Assembly: GCF_000024025.1 (NCBI RefSeq)
Contig: NC_013131.1
Coordinates: 3,162,001 to 3,226,000 of the forward strand
Length of the DNA: 64,000 bases
Direction of reading: 5' to 3'
Origin: Catenulispora acidiphila DSM 44928
Lineage (GTDB): Bacteria > Actinomycetota > Actinomycetes > Streptomycetales > Catenulisporaceae
Position numbers and translations under genes: made by a program
Part shown: one piece after another, positions 8,003 to 15,996 of the stretch
How the letters are laid out: each line of letters opens with the position of its first letter
Position numbering within the stretch: position 1 is the first letter of the stretch
Notes under the pieces: model-generated
Seen by the model: only the letters and a program-made list of their open reading frames with translations
Database searches by the model: none
Told to the model about the DNA's origin: nothing

Positions 8003-8422
8003 ATGACCGACCACTGGCACGCCCCACTGCGCCACATCAAGGCCGCCGACCTGTCCGGGAACACGGGCCAGACCTCCGGGATGACCCGCCTGGAGGCGGT
8101 GTCCGGCAAGACCGTCGGCGCCGAGAAGGTGTGGATGGGCCAGACCCACGTCGCCCCGGACACCAACTCCGGCGACCACCACCACGGGGAGGCCGAGACG
8201 GCCATCTACGTGGTGTCCGGGAACCCGGTCTTCGTGTTCGCCGAGGGCGAGGAGGAGGTCAGGATCCAGACCGGTCCCGGCGACTACGTCTTCGTGCCGC
8301 CGTTCGTGCCGCACCGCGAGGAGAACCCGAACGCCGAGGAGGCGGTGGTGGTGATCGCGCGCAGCAGCCAGGAGGGGATCGTGGTCAACCTGCCGAGCCT
8401 GTGGGCGCCGGTGGCGACGTGA
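8003..8422 (+). CDS. Small cupin protein
   Basis: A 139-residue single-domain cupin. Motif 1 is visible as SGDHHHGEAETAIYVVSG (His-His-His, Glu metal ligands) and motif 2 as GPGDYVFVPPFVPHREENP (His). It is likely a metal-binding dioxygenase-like or sensor protein of unknown substrate. It lies 22 bp after the Rrf2 gene and overlaps the next gene by 4 bp (GTGA), so the three form one operon. Cupins of this size occur in sulfur-metabolic clusters (for example cysteine dioxygenase-like folds), but the sequence does not identify it as one. Confidence 0.85.
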   Translation: MTDHWHAPLRHIKAADLSGNTGQTSGMTRLEAVSGKTVGAEKVWMGQTHVAPDTNSGDHHHGEAETAIYVVSGNPVFVFAEGEEEVRIQTGPGDYVFVPPFVPHREENPNAEEAVVVIARSSQEGIVVNLPSLWAPVAT

Positions 8423-9180
8423 GCGCGCCGCGGCTGCGGGTGGTGGAGTTCACCGATCCGGCATGCCCCTGGGCTTGGGGATCGGAGCCGAAGTTCCGCC
8501 GGCTGCGCGCGGCGCTCGGGCCGGACGTGCGGTGGCGGCGGGTGTTCGGGATCCTGTTCGACGACGGCGAGCCGCCCGCGCCGGACCCGGCCGCCGAGGC
8601 CGCCTGGTATCTGAGCGAGGTCCGGGAGATCGCGGCCCACACCGGTGCGCCGGTTCCCGAACGCCTGGCCTGGGTGATCGCGAGCAGTTGGCCGGCCTCG
8701 CTGGCCGCCAAGGCCGCCGAGCGTCAGGGCTCGGAGATCGCCGACGCCGTCCTGTGGCGGCTGCGGGAGACGACGTTCGCCGACGGCGAGCCCGCGGACA
8801 CCCCCGAGCGCGTCCTGGCCGCTGTCCGCCGACTGCCGGGGCTGAACGCCGACCGGCTGGCCGCCGACGCCGCGGCGCCGCAGACCCTGGCCGCCGTGCG
8901 CGCCGACTGGGCCGAGACCCGCGCGCCGTGCCGGGAGGTGCTGGAGCTCGACGTGCCCGGACGGCATCCGGGGCGGGCCAAACCGCTGGGCGAGGAGCCG
9001 GCGGACGGCTTCCGCTACGCCTTGCCCACGCTGGTCTTCCACGGGCCCGCGGGGCGCGCCGTCGTGCCCGGGTGGCGTGCCGAATCAGAGTACTTCGACG
9101 CCGTCCGCGCCGTGGCGCCCGGGCTCGCCGCCGCCCCCGCCGGCGTCTCGTCTCATAAGACATCTGTAGGTATCAATTGA
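8419..9180 (+). CDS. DsbA/FrnE-like thioredoxin-fold protein
   Basis: A 253-residue protein with the DsbA-like thioredoxin fold. The N-terminal strand LRVVEFTDPACPWAWGSEPK carries CPWAW in place of the redox CxxC, so only one active-site Cys remains. The helical insertion and the cis-Pro strand (YALPTLVFHG) follow the FrnE/polyketide-isomerase pattern. A thiol-dependent (glutathione- or mycothiol-like) transferase or isomerase role is more likely than disulfide exchange. The GTG at 8419 overlaps the cupin stop. The 3' end of the gene contains the 17-bp element at 9158-9174 that may control the next operon. Confidence 0.78.
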   Translation: MSAPRLRVVEFTDPACPWAWGSEPKFRRLRAALGPDVRWRRVFGILFDDGEPPAPDPAAEAAWYLSEVREIAAHTGAPVPERLAWVIASSWPASLAAKAAERQGSEIADAVLWRLRETTFADGEPADTPERVLAAVRRLPGLNADRLAADAAAPQTLAAVRADWAETRAPCREVLELDVPGRHPGRAKPLGEEPADGFRYALPTLVFHGPAGRAVVPGWRAESEYFDAVRAVAPGLAAAPAGVSSHKTSVGIN

Positions 9181-9181
9181 C
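9158..9181. promoter_or_regulatory. Promoter-proximal element of the organosulfur operon
   Basis: AGACATCTGTAGGTATC at 9158-9174 is the reverse complement of the Rrf2-upstream element at 7434-7450, with 14 of 17 matches. TTGACA at 9176-9181 could be a -35 box for the leader transcript, though no clear -10 follows. The site lies inside the last codons of the DsbA-like gene, just 30 bp before the leader peptide. Confidence 0.45.
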
Positions 9182-9203
9182 AGAGCTGCGACTTCACGCC
9201 ACG

Positions 9204-9302
9204 ATGAGCTCCATGACTCGCATCCACCCCGGCGTGGTCTGCCGCTACGTCGACTTCCGGCGTACCTCCAGCGCCCTGTGTTGCGCCAGCGCTAGCCGCT
9301 GA
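9204..9302 (+). CDS. Cysteine-type leader peptide 2 (organosulfur operon)
   Basis: A 32-codon frame (ATG 9204; a second ATG at 9213 is in frame). The peptide contains CRYVDFRRTSSALCC followed by Ala-Ser-Ala-Ser-Arg and a stop. It matches the actinobacterial sulfur leader-peptide pattern R-(H/Y)-V-D-(L/F)-R-R-x-S-S-A-L-C. The tandem Cys codons TGT TGC at 9279-9284 lie near the end, as needed for a ribosome-stalling cysteine sensor. It precedes an eleven-gene organosulfur uptake and oxidation operon by 261 bp. The leader RNA between holds mutually exclusive hairpins (see 9463-9506). Confidence 0.85.
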   Translation: MSSMTRIHPGVVCRYVDFRRTSSALCCASASR

Positions 9303-9371
9303 GTCTTCCGGCGAGCCCGCGCCTCGCCACCCGGCCGTTCTCCCCTGAGCCGAACCTGTCTGTGCTGAACC

Positions 9372-9396
9372 GGATCGCCGCGTGCCGGCGCGATCC
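9372..9396 (+). other. Leader RNA hairpin A
   Basis: GGATCGC at 9372-9378 pairs perfectly with GCGATCC at 9390-9396, giving a 7-bp stem in the untranslated leader of the organosulfur operon. It is one of several structured segments between leader peptide 2 and the substrate-binding protein gene. Its role is unknown. Confidence 0.4.
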
Positions 9397-9462
9397 CGCC
9401 TCAAGCCAGGCGTTGCGGCGACTCCACGGCGTCGCCCGACCCGCTTTCCCCCCGAACTTTCG

Positions 9463-9506
9463 CACAGTGCTGTGACCAGCCCGCCGCAGCGGCGGGCGCA
9501 CAGCAC
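9463..9506 (+). terminator. Candidate attenuator with alternative hairpins
   Basis: Two structures compete here. CACAG (9463-9467) can pair with CTGTG (9470-9474). Alternatively, GTGCTGTG (9467-9474) pairs perfectly with CACAGCAC (9499-9506), enclosing the perfect 9-bp stem GCCCGCCGC/GCGGCGGGC (9479-9497). The larger fold has 17 base pairs with one small internal loop. It is followed about 18 nt later by a pyrimidine-rich stretch (9525-9545). It ends 57 nt before the SBP start and does not cover its ribosome site, which suggests transcriptional control. No reading of which state is default is possible from sequence. Confidence 0.55.
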
Positions 9507-9563
9507 GTGTCGCCGCACCCACCGACTTCTTCGTTTCCGACCTTTCCGAGAGGCGATTCCGCC

Positions 9564-11120
9564 ATGCCTGCCTTCCCGTCCTCGCTCGTGAAACCGGGCC
9601 GCCGCCTGGCCGCCGCCGCGGTCGTCCTGTCCCTGGCCGCCTGCGGCGGCACCGCCACCGCCGGCAGCACGGCCGAGCAGTCCGGCGGCGGCGCGGCCAC
9701 GGCCTCCGGCACGCTGAAGTGGGGCTGGGCCCTGCCGACCTCGTGGGACCCGGTGACCTCCTCCGCGGGCTGGGACGTCCACGCCCTTTCGCTGGTCTAC
9801 GCCGGCCTCACTCAGGAGGACGCCGCGGGCAACGCCGTCCCGGCGCTGGCGAGTTCCTGGAAATACAACACCGCCGGAACCGAGATCACCTTCACGCTGC
9901 GGCCGAACCTGACGTTCAGCGACGGGACGCCGCTGGACGCCACCGCCGTGAAGGCGAACATCGAGCGTGGCCGCGACGAGAAGGACTCGCTGATCGCCTC
10001 GCAGCTGACGAGCGTCAAGCAGGTGAGCGCGCCGAGTCCGGACACGGTGGTGGTCGACCTGGCCCAGCCGAACTTCCAGATCCCGACCCTGTTCGCCGGC
10101 AAGACCGGCATGCTCGTCAGCCCGGCCGCGTTCACCGGCAACCGGGCGGGACTGGCGCTCAAACCGGTGGGAGCAGGGCCTTTCACGCTCTCTTCCTACG
10201 TCCAGAACTCCAAAGCCTCGCTGGTCCGCAACCCCAAATTCTGGAACGCCTCGCAGATCCACATAGCGAACTTCGAGCTCTACCCGCTCCCCGACCCCTC
10301 CACCGCCGTGGCCGGTCTGACCTCCGGGCAGTACAGCGTCGCGCAGATCCCCGGGAACCTGGTGGCCGCGGCCAAGTCCGCCGGGCTCAAGGTGCAGGTG
10401 ATCCCGTCGCTGGTGGTGTCGGTCCTGGACGTCAACAACACGATCGCGCCGTTCGACGATCCGAACGTCGACCAGGCGCTGAAGTACGCGGTGGACCGCA
10501 AGGCGCTGTTGCAGACCGCGAACTTCGGCGTCGGCGACGTCTCCTATCAGCCGTTCCCGAAGGGTTACGTGGGATACAGCGATGCGGTCGGCGAGCCCTA
10601 CGCGTACAACCCGGATAAAGCAAAGACACTTCTGGCAGCGTCCAAGTACGGCGCCCATCCGGCCGTCACCATCACCACCAGCACGGCAGCGGGGGTTCCC
10701 GAGCAGCTTCAGGCTCAGCTGCAAGCGGTGGGCTTCACCGTCAAGATCGAGGTGATCCCGGCTGCGCAGTTCACGCAGATCGTCTACGTCCAGCACTCCC
10801 GCGCTCTGACCGTCGACGCCTTTGCCGGCCGTGACTCCACGGCCCAGGCGTTCCAGGTGTTGTTCGGCAAGGCGGGGCTGCTCAACCCCGGACGCGGTGT
10901 CAGCCCCGATCTCCAGGCGGCGGTCGACAAGATCAGCACCACGCCGCTGGACAGCCCGGACTACCCGGCGGTGGTTCAGGCGGCGACCGCGCTGGCGGTG
11001 CAGCAGGAGCCGAACGTGTTCCTCTACACCGTGCCGCGCATCCTGGCGCACTCCTCCTCGGTCTCCGACCTTCCGGCCGACACCGTGGTGCAGCGCTTCG
11101 AAGGGGTGACGGCCAAGTGA
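9564..11120 (+). CDS. ABC transporter substrate-binding lipoprotein, SBP family 5 (Opp/Dpp/Gsi type)
   Basis: A 518-residue lipoprotein: basic start (VKPGRRLAAAAVV), lipobox LSLAAC with Cys27, then a Gly/Ala/Thr linker. The mature domain shows the family 5 signature (SDGTPLDATAVKANIERGRD) and DVNNTIAPFDDPNVDQALKY with the AVDRKALL helix. Family 5 proteins bind peptides, nickel, glutathione or opines. Here the operon context points to an organosulfur ligand such as an S-containing peptide, sulfoxide or sulfonate (inference). ATG 9564 has GAGAGG upstream. The stop overlaps the permease start by 4 bp. It would sit on the outer face of the membrane. Confidence 0.9.
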   Translation: MPAFPSSLVKPGRRLAAAAVVLSLAACGGTATAGSTAEQSGGGAATASGTLKWGWALPTSWDPVTSSAGWDVHALSLVYAGLTQEDAAGNAVPALASSWKYNTAGTEITFTLRPNLTFSDGTPLDATAVKANIERGRDEKDSLIASQLTSVKQVSAPSPDTVVVDLAQPNFQIPTLFAGKTGMLVSPAAFTGNRAGLALKPVGAGPFTLSSYVQNSKASLVRNPKFWNASQIHIANFELYPLPDPSTAVAGLTSGQYSVAQIPGNLVAAAKSAGLKVQVIPSLVVSVLDVNNTIAPFDDPNVDQALKYAVDRKALLQTANFGVGDVSYQPFPKGYVGYSDAVGEPYAYNPDKAKTLLAASKYGAHPAVTITTSTAAGVPEQLQAQLQAVGFTVKIEVIPAAQFTQIVYVQHSRALTVDAFAGRDSTAQAFQVLFGKAGLLNPGRGVSPDLQAAVDKISTTPLDSPDYPAVVQAATALAVQQEPNVFLYTVPRILAHSSSVSDLPADTVVQRFEGVTAK

Positions 11121-12289
11121 CGGCCGGCGCCGAGGATGTGGAAGACGTCGCAGACCTCGACGACCTCGAAGACCTCGCAGATCTCGAGAACCTCGCAGAT
11201 CTCGACGCGCCGGGCCGCGTCACGGGGATCATCTTCAGGGTCCTGAAATTCGCGGCGATCCCGGTGACGGTGTTCCTTGTCGCCTCGTTCGTCACCTTTG
11301 GTCTGGGAGCGCTAGGCGGGGCGAACCCGGCCGCGACCGCGCTCGGCGACACCGCGACTCCGGCCGACATCGCCCGCGTCAACCACCAGTTCGGCCTGGA
11401 CCGGCCGTTCCTCGTCCAGTACGCGAGCTGGCTCGGGCACGCCCTGACCGGGAACCTGGGCCGCTCGTACTTCACCTCGATCCCGGTGTCGACGAGCATC
11501 GGCCAGGCCCTTCCGGTGGACCTCTCGATCGCGGTGCTGGCACTGCTCCTGGCCGCCGCGGTGGGGGCGGCGGCCGGGATCAGCGCGGCCCGCCGGGCCG
11601 GCGGCTGGTGGGACCGTACGGTCACGGTCGCCGCCTCCGGGCTGGCCACCGTGCCGCCGTTCCTGGTGGGCATCGCGCTCATTGTGGTCTTCTCGGTGTT
11701 CCTCAAGGTGCTGCCGTCCGGCGGCTACGTCCCCTTGGGTCAGAACCCGGCCCAGTGGCTGCGTTTCGCGATCCTGCCGGCGCTCGCGCTGAGTGTGGAG
11801 AGCGCGGCGGCGGTCGCCCGGCAGTTGCGGACCTCGCTGGTCGGCGCGCTGGGGGAGAACTACGCGGTCGGCGCCGCCGCGCGGGGTCTGTCGTCGCGCC
11901 GGGTGCTGTACCGGCACGTCCTGCGCAACGCGGCCGGTCCGGCGCTGACGGTGCTGGGGTTGGAGGTGCCGAACCTGATCGGCGGCGCGGTGATCGCCGA
12001 GAAGATCTTCGTGCTGCCGGGGGTCGCGCAACTCGCGCTGCAAGCCGGCTCCACGCACGACATCCCTGTGGTGCAGGGCACGCTGTTGGTCACGATCACC
12101 GTGGTGCTGATCAGCAACCTCGCCGTCAACGCCGCACTGGTCCGGCTCAACCCGCGGGCCCGGCGCCGGACGGTGTGGCGGCGCGCGAGTCTGCCGATCA
12201 CGGGCCCGGCGGCCGTCGCGGGTCGTTCGGGCCGTCCGGGCGGCCCGGGCGCAGCGGGAACAGCGGGAACAGCGGGGGCGACCTCATGA
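11117..12289 (+). CDS. ABC transporter permease (DppB/GsiC type) with acidic N-terminal repeat
   Basis: A 390-residue permease. After an unusual acidic stretch (residues about 3-30, repeats of D-L-x-D-L-A-D), six membrane segments follow. The first is FAAIPVTVFLVASFVTFGLG. The family motif PATALGDTATPADIARVNHQFGLD (in parts) and the EAA-like loop (ENYAVGAAARGLSSRRVLYR) are present. It forms the import channel with the next permease. The GTG start overlaps the SBP stop (GTGA), and the end overlaps the next ATG (ATGA). The C-terminus is also unusual, with a Gly/Ala/Pro-rich tail. No internal Met offers a shorter start before the first membrane segment. Confidence 0.9.
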   Translation: MTAGAEDVEDVADLDDLEDLADLENLADLDAPGRVTGIIFRVLKFAAIPVTVFLVASFVTFGLGALGGANPAATALGDTATPADIARVNHQFGLDRPFLVQYASWLGHALTGNLGRSYFTSIPVSTSIGQALPVDLSIAVLALLLAAAVGAAAGISAARRAGGWWDRTVTVAASGLATVPPFLVGIALIVVFSVFLKVLPSGGYVPLGQNPAQWLRFAILPALALSVESAAAVARQLRTSLVGALGENYAVGAAARGLSSRRVLYRHVLRNAAGPALTVLGLEVPNLIGGAVIAEKIFVLPGVAQLALQAGSTHDIPVVQGTLLVTITVVLISNLAVNAALVRLNPRARRRTVWRRASLPITGPAAVAGRSGRPGGPGAAGTAGTAGATS

Positions 12290-13170
12290 GGATCCTGCGA
12301 AAGACGTGGCAGTTCCGTTCGGCGCGGATCGCGGTCGCGGTCATCGCCCTGATCGCGGTCCTGGCGGTCTTCGGCCGGGCGCTGGCTCCGCACGACCCGC
12401 TGGCGCAGAACCCGGCCGCGGCGCTGCGCGGTCCGGGCGCCGGGCACTGGCTGGGCACCGACTACCTCGGCCGCGACGTGCTGTCCCGGCTGATGGCCGG
12501 GACCGGCGCCTCGGTGGTCGGGGCGCTGGAGGCGGTGGCCATCGGGCTGGCCGCCGGGGTCCTGCCCGGTCTGGCCTCGGTGTGGCTCGGACCGGCCTTC
12601 GAGTGGGTCTCGGCGCGGATCGTCGACGCCTTGCTGACGCTGCCGTACGTGGTGTTCGCGGTCGCGGTCACCGGCGTGCTGGGCAACGGCCTGACCGTGG
12701 CCATGGCCGCGATCGGCATGCTCCTGGCGCCCCGGTTCTTCCGGATCACCCGGGCGGCGGCGCTGAGCCAGGCGGGCTCGCAGTACGTCGAGGCGGCCGA
12801 GCTCGCCGGCGCCTCGCGCTGGTGGATCCTGCGGCGGCACATCTGGGGCAAGATCAGCCCGACGATCGCCGTGACCACCGCGCAGGCCTTGGCCGCCGCG
12901 CTGTTGACGGTCTCCTCGCTGGCCTTCCTGGGCCTGGGCGTCGAGCCGCCGCTGCCGACCTGGGGCGAGATCCTCAGCAGCGATCTGACCTACCTGTCGG
13001 TGCAGCCGTGGGCGCCGCTGGTCCCGGGTCTGCTCATCATGGCCGCCGCCGCAGCGCTGAACGCCCTGGCCGACGCGGTCCGGGACGGCTCGGCGGCCGT
13101 CGACCTCCCGCGTCCCCCAGCGGCCGTACCGGAAAAGGAGCACGCCGATGTCAGCCTCGCAGCTGTCTGA
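12286..13170 (+). CDS. ABC transporter permease (DppC/GsiD type)
   Basis: A 294-residue permease of the DppC type. The N-terminal membrane segment (IAVAVIALIAVLAVFGRALA) is followed by the family hallmark APHDPLAQNPAAALRGPGAG and HWLGTDYLGRDVLSRLMAG, then the EAA loop SQYVEAAELAGASRWWILRR. The Asp-Pro-Leu and Gly-Thr-Asp-x-x-Gly-Arg-Asp motifs are complete. It pairs with the upstream permease. The ATG overlaps the upstream stop by 4 bp, and its 3' end overlaps the ATPase gene by 23 bp, showing tight translational coupling. Confidence 0.92.
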   Translation: MRILRKTWQFRSARIAVAVIALIAVLAVFGRALAPHDPLAQNPAAALRGPGAGHWLGTDYLGRDVLSRLMAGTGASVVGALEAVAIGLAAGVLPGLASVWLGPAFEWVSARIVDALLTLPYVVFAVAVTGVLGNGLTVAMAAIGMLLAPRFFRITRAAALSQAGSQYVEAAELAGASRWWILRRHIWGKISPTIAVTTAQALAAALLTVSSLAFLGLGVEPPLPTWGEILSSDLTYLSVQPWAPLVPGLLIMAAAAALNALADAVRDGSAAVDLPRPPAAVPEKEHADVSLAAV

Positions 13171-14053
13171 CACCGCGCCGGTGGACAGCCGTCCGCCGGC
13201 CACCCATCCCCTGGGTGCCCGCGAGCAGCAAACCGCCTCGACGGACGGTCGGCCGACCGTCCTGTCCGTCGCCGATCTGAGGGTCGAAGCCGGCGGCACC
13301 GAACTGGTCCGCGGCGTCTCCTTCACCGTCGGCCGCGGCGAGATCGTCGGCCTGGTCGGTGCCTCCGGCAGCGGCAAGACCCTGACCTGCCGGGCGGTCC
13401 TGGGCCTGCTCGCACCCGGCTGCGTCCGCACCGCCGGCGAGGTCCGCCTGGGCGAGTCCGACCTCACCGCGCTGGACAGGCGCGGCTGGGACGCGGTGCG
13501 CGGCGCTCGCGTCGGTACCGTCTTCCAGGACCCGGCCTCCTACCTCAACCCCTCGGTCACCGTGGGCCGGCAGGTCACCGAGGCACTGCGGCTCAAGGCC
13601 GGTCTGGACCGGCGGGCCACGCGCACGCGGGCTCTGGACCTGCTGACCTCGGTCGGTCTGCGCGACCCCGAGACCGTCTACCACGCCTATCCGCACGAAC
13701 TGTCCGGCGGCATGGCGCAGCGGGTCCTGATCGCGATCGCCGTGTCCGGCGATCCGGAGCTGCTGGTCGCCGACGAGCCCACGAGCTCGCTGGACGCCCT
13801 GGTCCAGGCCGGTGTGCTGGGACTGCTGCGCCGGCTGGTCGCCGAGCGCGGCCTGGCGCTGCTGCTGGTCACCCACGATCTGGCCGTCGTCGCCGAACTC
13901 TGCGACCGGGTCCTGGTCTGCGACGCCGGGCAGATCGTGGAGCAGGGCTCGGCGGCCTCCGTGGTGGGCGCTCCGGCCCACCCCCGTACCAGGGCCCTGA
14001 TCGATGCCGCCGCCGTGTGGCACCGCGAGCCGGCCGCCGGGGGAGTGCGATGA
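13148..14053 (+). CDS. ABC transporter ATPase 1 (DppD/OppD type)
   Basis: A 301-residue nucleotide-binding subunit. The Walker A motif GASGSGKT is at residues 71-78, the Q-loop VFQDPASYLNP follows, the signature LSGGMAQRV and Walker B LLVADEPTSSLD are intact, and the switch His sits in LLLVTHDLAVV. The N-terminal 37 residues are a Pro/Thr-rich extension without fold. This is half of the ATPase pair that powers the Opp-type importer. The gene starts within the permease gene (23-bp overlap) and ends in an ATGA overlap with ATPase 2. Confidence 0.93.
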   Translation: MSASQLSDTAPVDSRPPATHPLGAREQQTASTDGRPTVLSVADLRVEAGGTELVRGVSFTVGRGEIVGLVGASGSGKTLTCRAVLGLLAPGCVRTAGEVRLGESDLTALDRRGWDAVRGARVGTVFQDPASYLNPSVTVGRQVTEALRLKAGLDRRATRTRALDLLTSVGLRDPETVYHAYPHELSGGMAQRVLIAIAVSGDPELLVADEPTSSLDALVQAGVLGLLRRLVAERGLALLLVTHDLAVVAELCDRVLVCDAGQIVEQGSAASVVGAPAHPRTRALIDAAAVWHREPAAGGVR

Positions 14054-14832
14054 CCCTCCTCGACGTCCAGGGCCTCACCGTCGCCTACGACCGGCGCCGG
14101 AACGTGCTGACCGACGTGGCGCTCAGCGTCGGCGTCGGCGAGATCGTCGGCGTGGTCGGCGAGACCGGTTCGGGCAAGACCACGCTGGCGCGCGCTGTCG
14201 CCGGGCTGGTTCCGGTCCGGGCCGGCACGATCGGCTTGGCGGGCACCGACCTGGCCGGGCTGCGGGGGCGGGCGCTGCGCGACTTCCGCCGCACCGGGCG
14301 GCTCCAACTGGTCTTCCAGGATCCGCTGCGGGCGCTGGACCCGGATTGGGACGTCAGTGCCCTGGTCGGGGAGCAGCTGGCGGTGGCCGGGACGGTTCCC
14401 GTCGCCGAGCGTGCCGAGCGAGTCGCGGACGCCTTGCGCGCCGTGGGCCTGGACCCGGGGCTGGCCGTACGCCGTCCCGCGCAACTGTCCGGCGGACAGC
14501 GCCAGCGCGTCCTGCTGGCCCGGGCCCTGGTCGGCAAGCCCGCCCTGCTGATCGCCGACGAACCGGTCAGCGCTCTGGACGCCACGTCGCGCAACGACGT
14601 CCTGGCTCTGCTGGCCGGGCTGCGGGAGCACTCCGGCACCTCGCAGCTGGTGATCTCGCACGACCTGCCCTCGCTGGCGGGCCTGGCCGACCGGATCGCG
14701 GTGCTCTACCGCGGCCGGATCGTCGAGCACGGCCCGGTCCGGCGCGTCCTGGAAGAACCCTCACACCCGTACACCGCGCGGCTGGTCGCCGCGACGCCCC
14801 GGCTGCGCCGCCTCCGCCCGGCCGCCGCCTGA
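14050..14832 (+). CDS. ABC transporter ATPase 2 (DppF/OppF type)
   Basis: A 260-residue ATPase. Walker A GETGSGKT is at residues 37-44, the Q-loop reads LVFQDPLRALDPDWDV, the signature is LSGGQRQRVLLARAL, Walker B LLIADEPVSALD and the switch His VISHDLPSL. The EEPSHPYTARLVAATPR tail is the DppF/OppF C-terminal signature (SHPYT). It is the partner of ATPase 1. The ATG at 14050 overlaps the previous stop by 4 bp. A 33-bp gap with AAGGA leads to the next gene. Confidence 0.93.
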   Translation: MTLLDVQGLTVAYDRRRNVLTDVALSVGVGEIVGVVGETGSGKTTLARAVAGLVPVRAGTIGLAGTDLAGLRGRALRDFRRTGRLQLVFQDPLRALDPDWDVSALVGEQLAVAGTVPVAERAERVADALRAVGLDPGLAVRRPAQLSGGQRQRVLLARALVGKPALLIADEPVSALDATSRNDVLALLAGLREHSGTSQLVISHDLPSLAGLADRIAVLYRGRIVEHGPVRRVLEEPSHPYTARLVAATPRLRRLRPAAA

Positions 14833-14865
14833 CCTCCCCGGCACAAGCGAGAAGGACAGAGAACC

Positions 14866-15990
14866 GTGTCAAACCCGAGCAAGCACATAGAGTTCATCGG
14901 TATCACCGGCACCCGCCCCGGCAGCGAGAGCGAAACCGCGCTCGCCGACGGTCCGGTGATCCAACCCGGCTACTTGCAGGAACTCGCCCTCGCCCACGAG
15001 GAGTCCGGCTTCGACCGGGTCCTGATCGCGCATTCCTCGGCCTCGCCCGACGGCTTCGTCATCGCCGACCAGGTCCTGTCCCGCACCTCCCGCATCGGGG
15101 TCCTGCTGGCACACCGCCCCGGCTTCGTCTCGCCGACCTACGCCGCGCGCAAGTACGCCACCCTGGACGCCTTCCACCCCGGCCGGGTCGCTCTGCACAC
15201 CATCACCGGCGGCGACGACCGGGAGCAGGCCCGGGACGGCGACCTGGCCGACAAGGCCACCCGCTACCGCCGCACCGATGAGTTCCTGGCCGTCGTGCGC
15301 AAGGAGTGGGAGAGCGCGGATCCCTTCGATTTCGAGGGCGAGTTCTACACCGTGCGCGGCGGCTGGTCCGCGATCCGGCCCGAGCCCGGCGCGATCCCGG
15401 TCTACTTCGGCGGCGCCTCCGAGGACGCGATCCGGGTCGGGGGCAAGCACGCCGACGTCTACGCGTTCTGGGGCGAGCCGCTGGCCGGGATCGCCGAGCG
15501 GATCGGCGAGGTACGCGCCGCCGCCGCGCCGTTCAGCCGCGACCCGCGCTTCAGCGTCAGCCTGCGCCCGATCCCGGCCGCCACCGAGGCCGAGGCCTGG
15601 GACCGGGCCGCCGAGGTGCTGCGCCTGACCAAGGAACGGGCCGGCCAGGCGCGCAAGGCGTGGGGCTGGGGCGGGGACAAGAAGGACTTCGCCGCCGCGC
15701 GCGGCTCGCAGCGGCTGCTGGAGTACGCCGCCGCCGGGGACGTTCACGACAAGCGGCTGTGGACCGCGGTGGCCAAGGAGACCGGCGCCGCCGGCAACTC
15801 CACCGCTTTGGTCGGCAGCTACGAGCAGGTCGCCGAGGCGCTCCTGGAGTACGTGGCCCTCGGTGTCAGCACTCTGCTGATCCGCGGTTTCTCGCCGCTG
15901 GCTGACGCCCGGGACTACGGCACGCTCATCGGGCTGGTGCGCGCGCAGCACGAGAACGCGCCGCTGGCCGGCGTCGGCGCGGGCGCCTGA
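14866..15990 (+). CDS. LLM-class FMNH2-dependent monooxygenase (SsuD-like paralogue 1)
   Basis: A 374-residue bacterial luciferase-like TIM barrel of the alkanesulfonate monooxygenase group. The blocks IEFIGITGTRPGSESE, IAHRPGFVSPTYAARKYATL and RVALHTITGGDDREQARDGD match SsuD/NtaA-type enzymes, as do IPVYFGGASEDAIRVGGKHA and the C-terminal GNSTALVGSYEQVAEALLEY. Family members use reduced FMN and oxygen to cleave C-S or C-N bonds. It shares closest architecture with the second paralogue at 19736 and is more distant from SsuD at 21624. The GTG start is preceded by AAGGA. The exact organosulfur substrate is not readable. Confidence 0.88.
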   Translation: MSNPSKHIEFIGITGTRPGSESETALADGPVIQPGYLQELALAHEESGFDRVLIAHSSASPDGFVIADQVLSRTSRIGVLLAHRPGFVSPTYAARKYATLDAFHPGRVALHTITGGDDREQARDGDLADKATRYRRTDEFLAVVRKEWESADPFDFEGEFYTVRGGWSAIRPEPGAIPVYFGGASEDAIRVGGKHADVYAFWGEPLAGIAERIGEVRAAAAPFSRDPRFSVSLRPIPAATEAEAWDRAAEVLRLTKERAGQARKAWGWGGDKKDFAAARGSQRLLEYAAAGDVHDKRLWTAVAKETGAAGNSTALVGSYEQVAEALLEYVALGVSTLLIRGFSPLADARDYGTLIGLVRAQHENAPLAGVGAGA

Positions 15991-15996
15991 CCCCTG

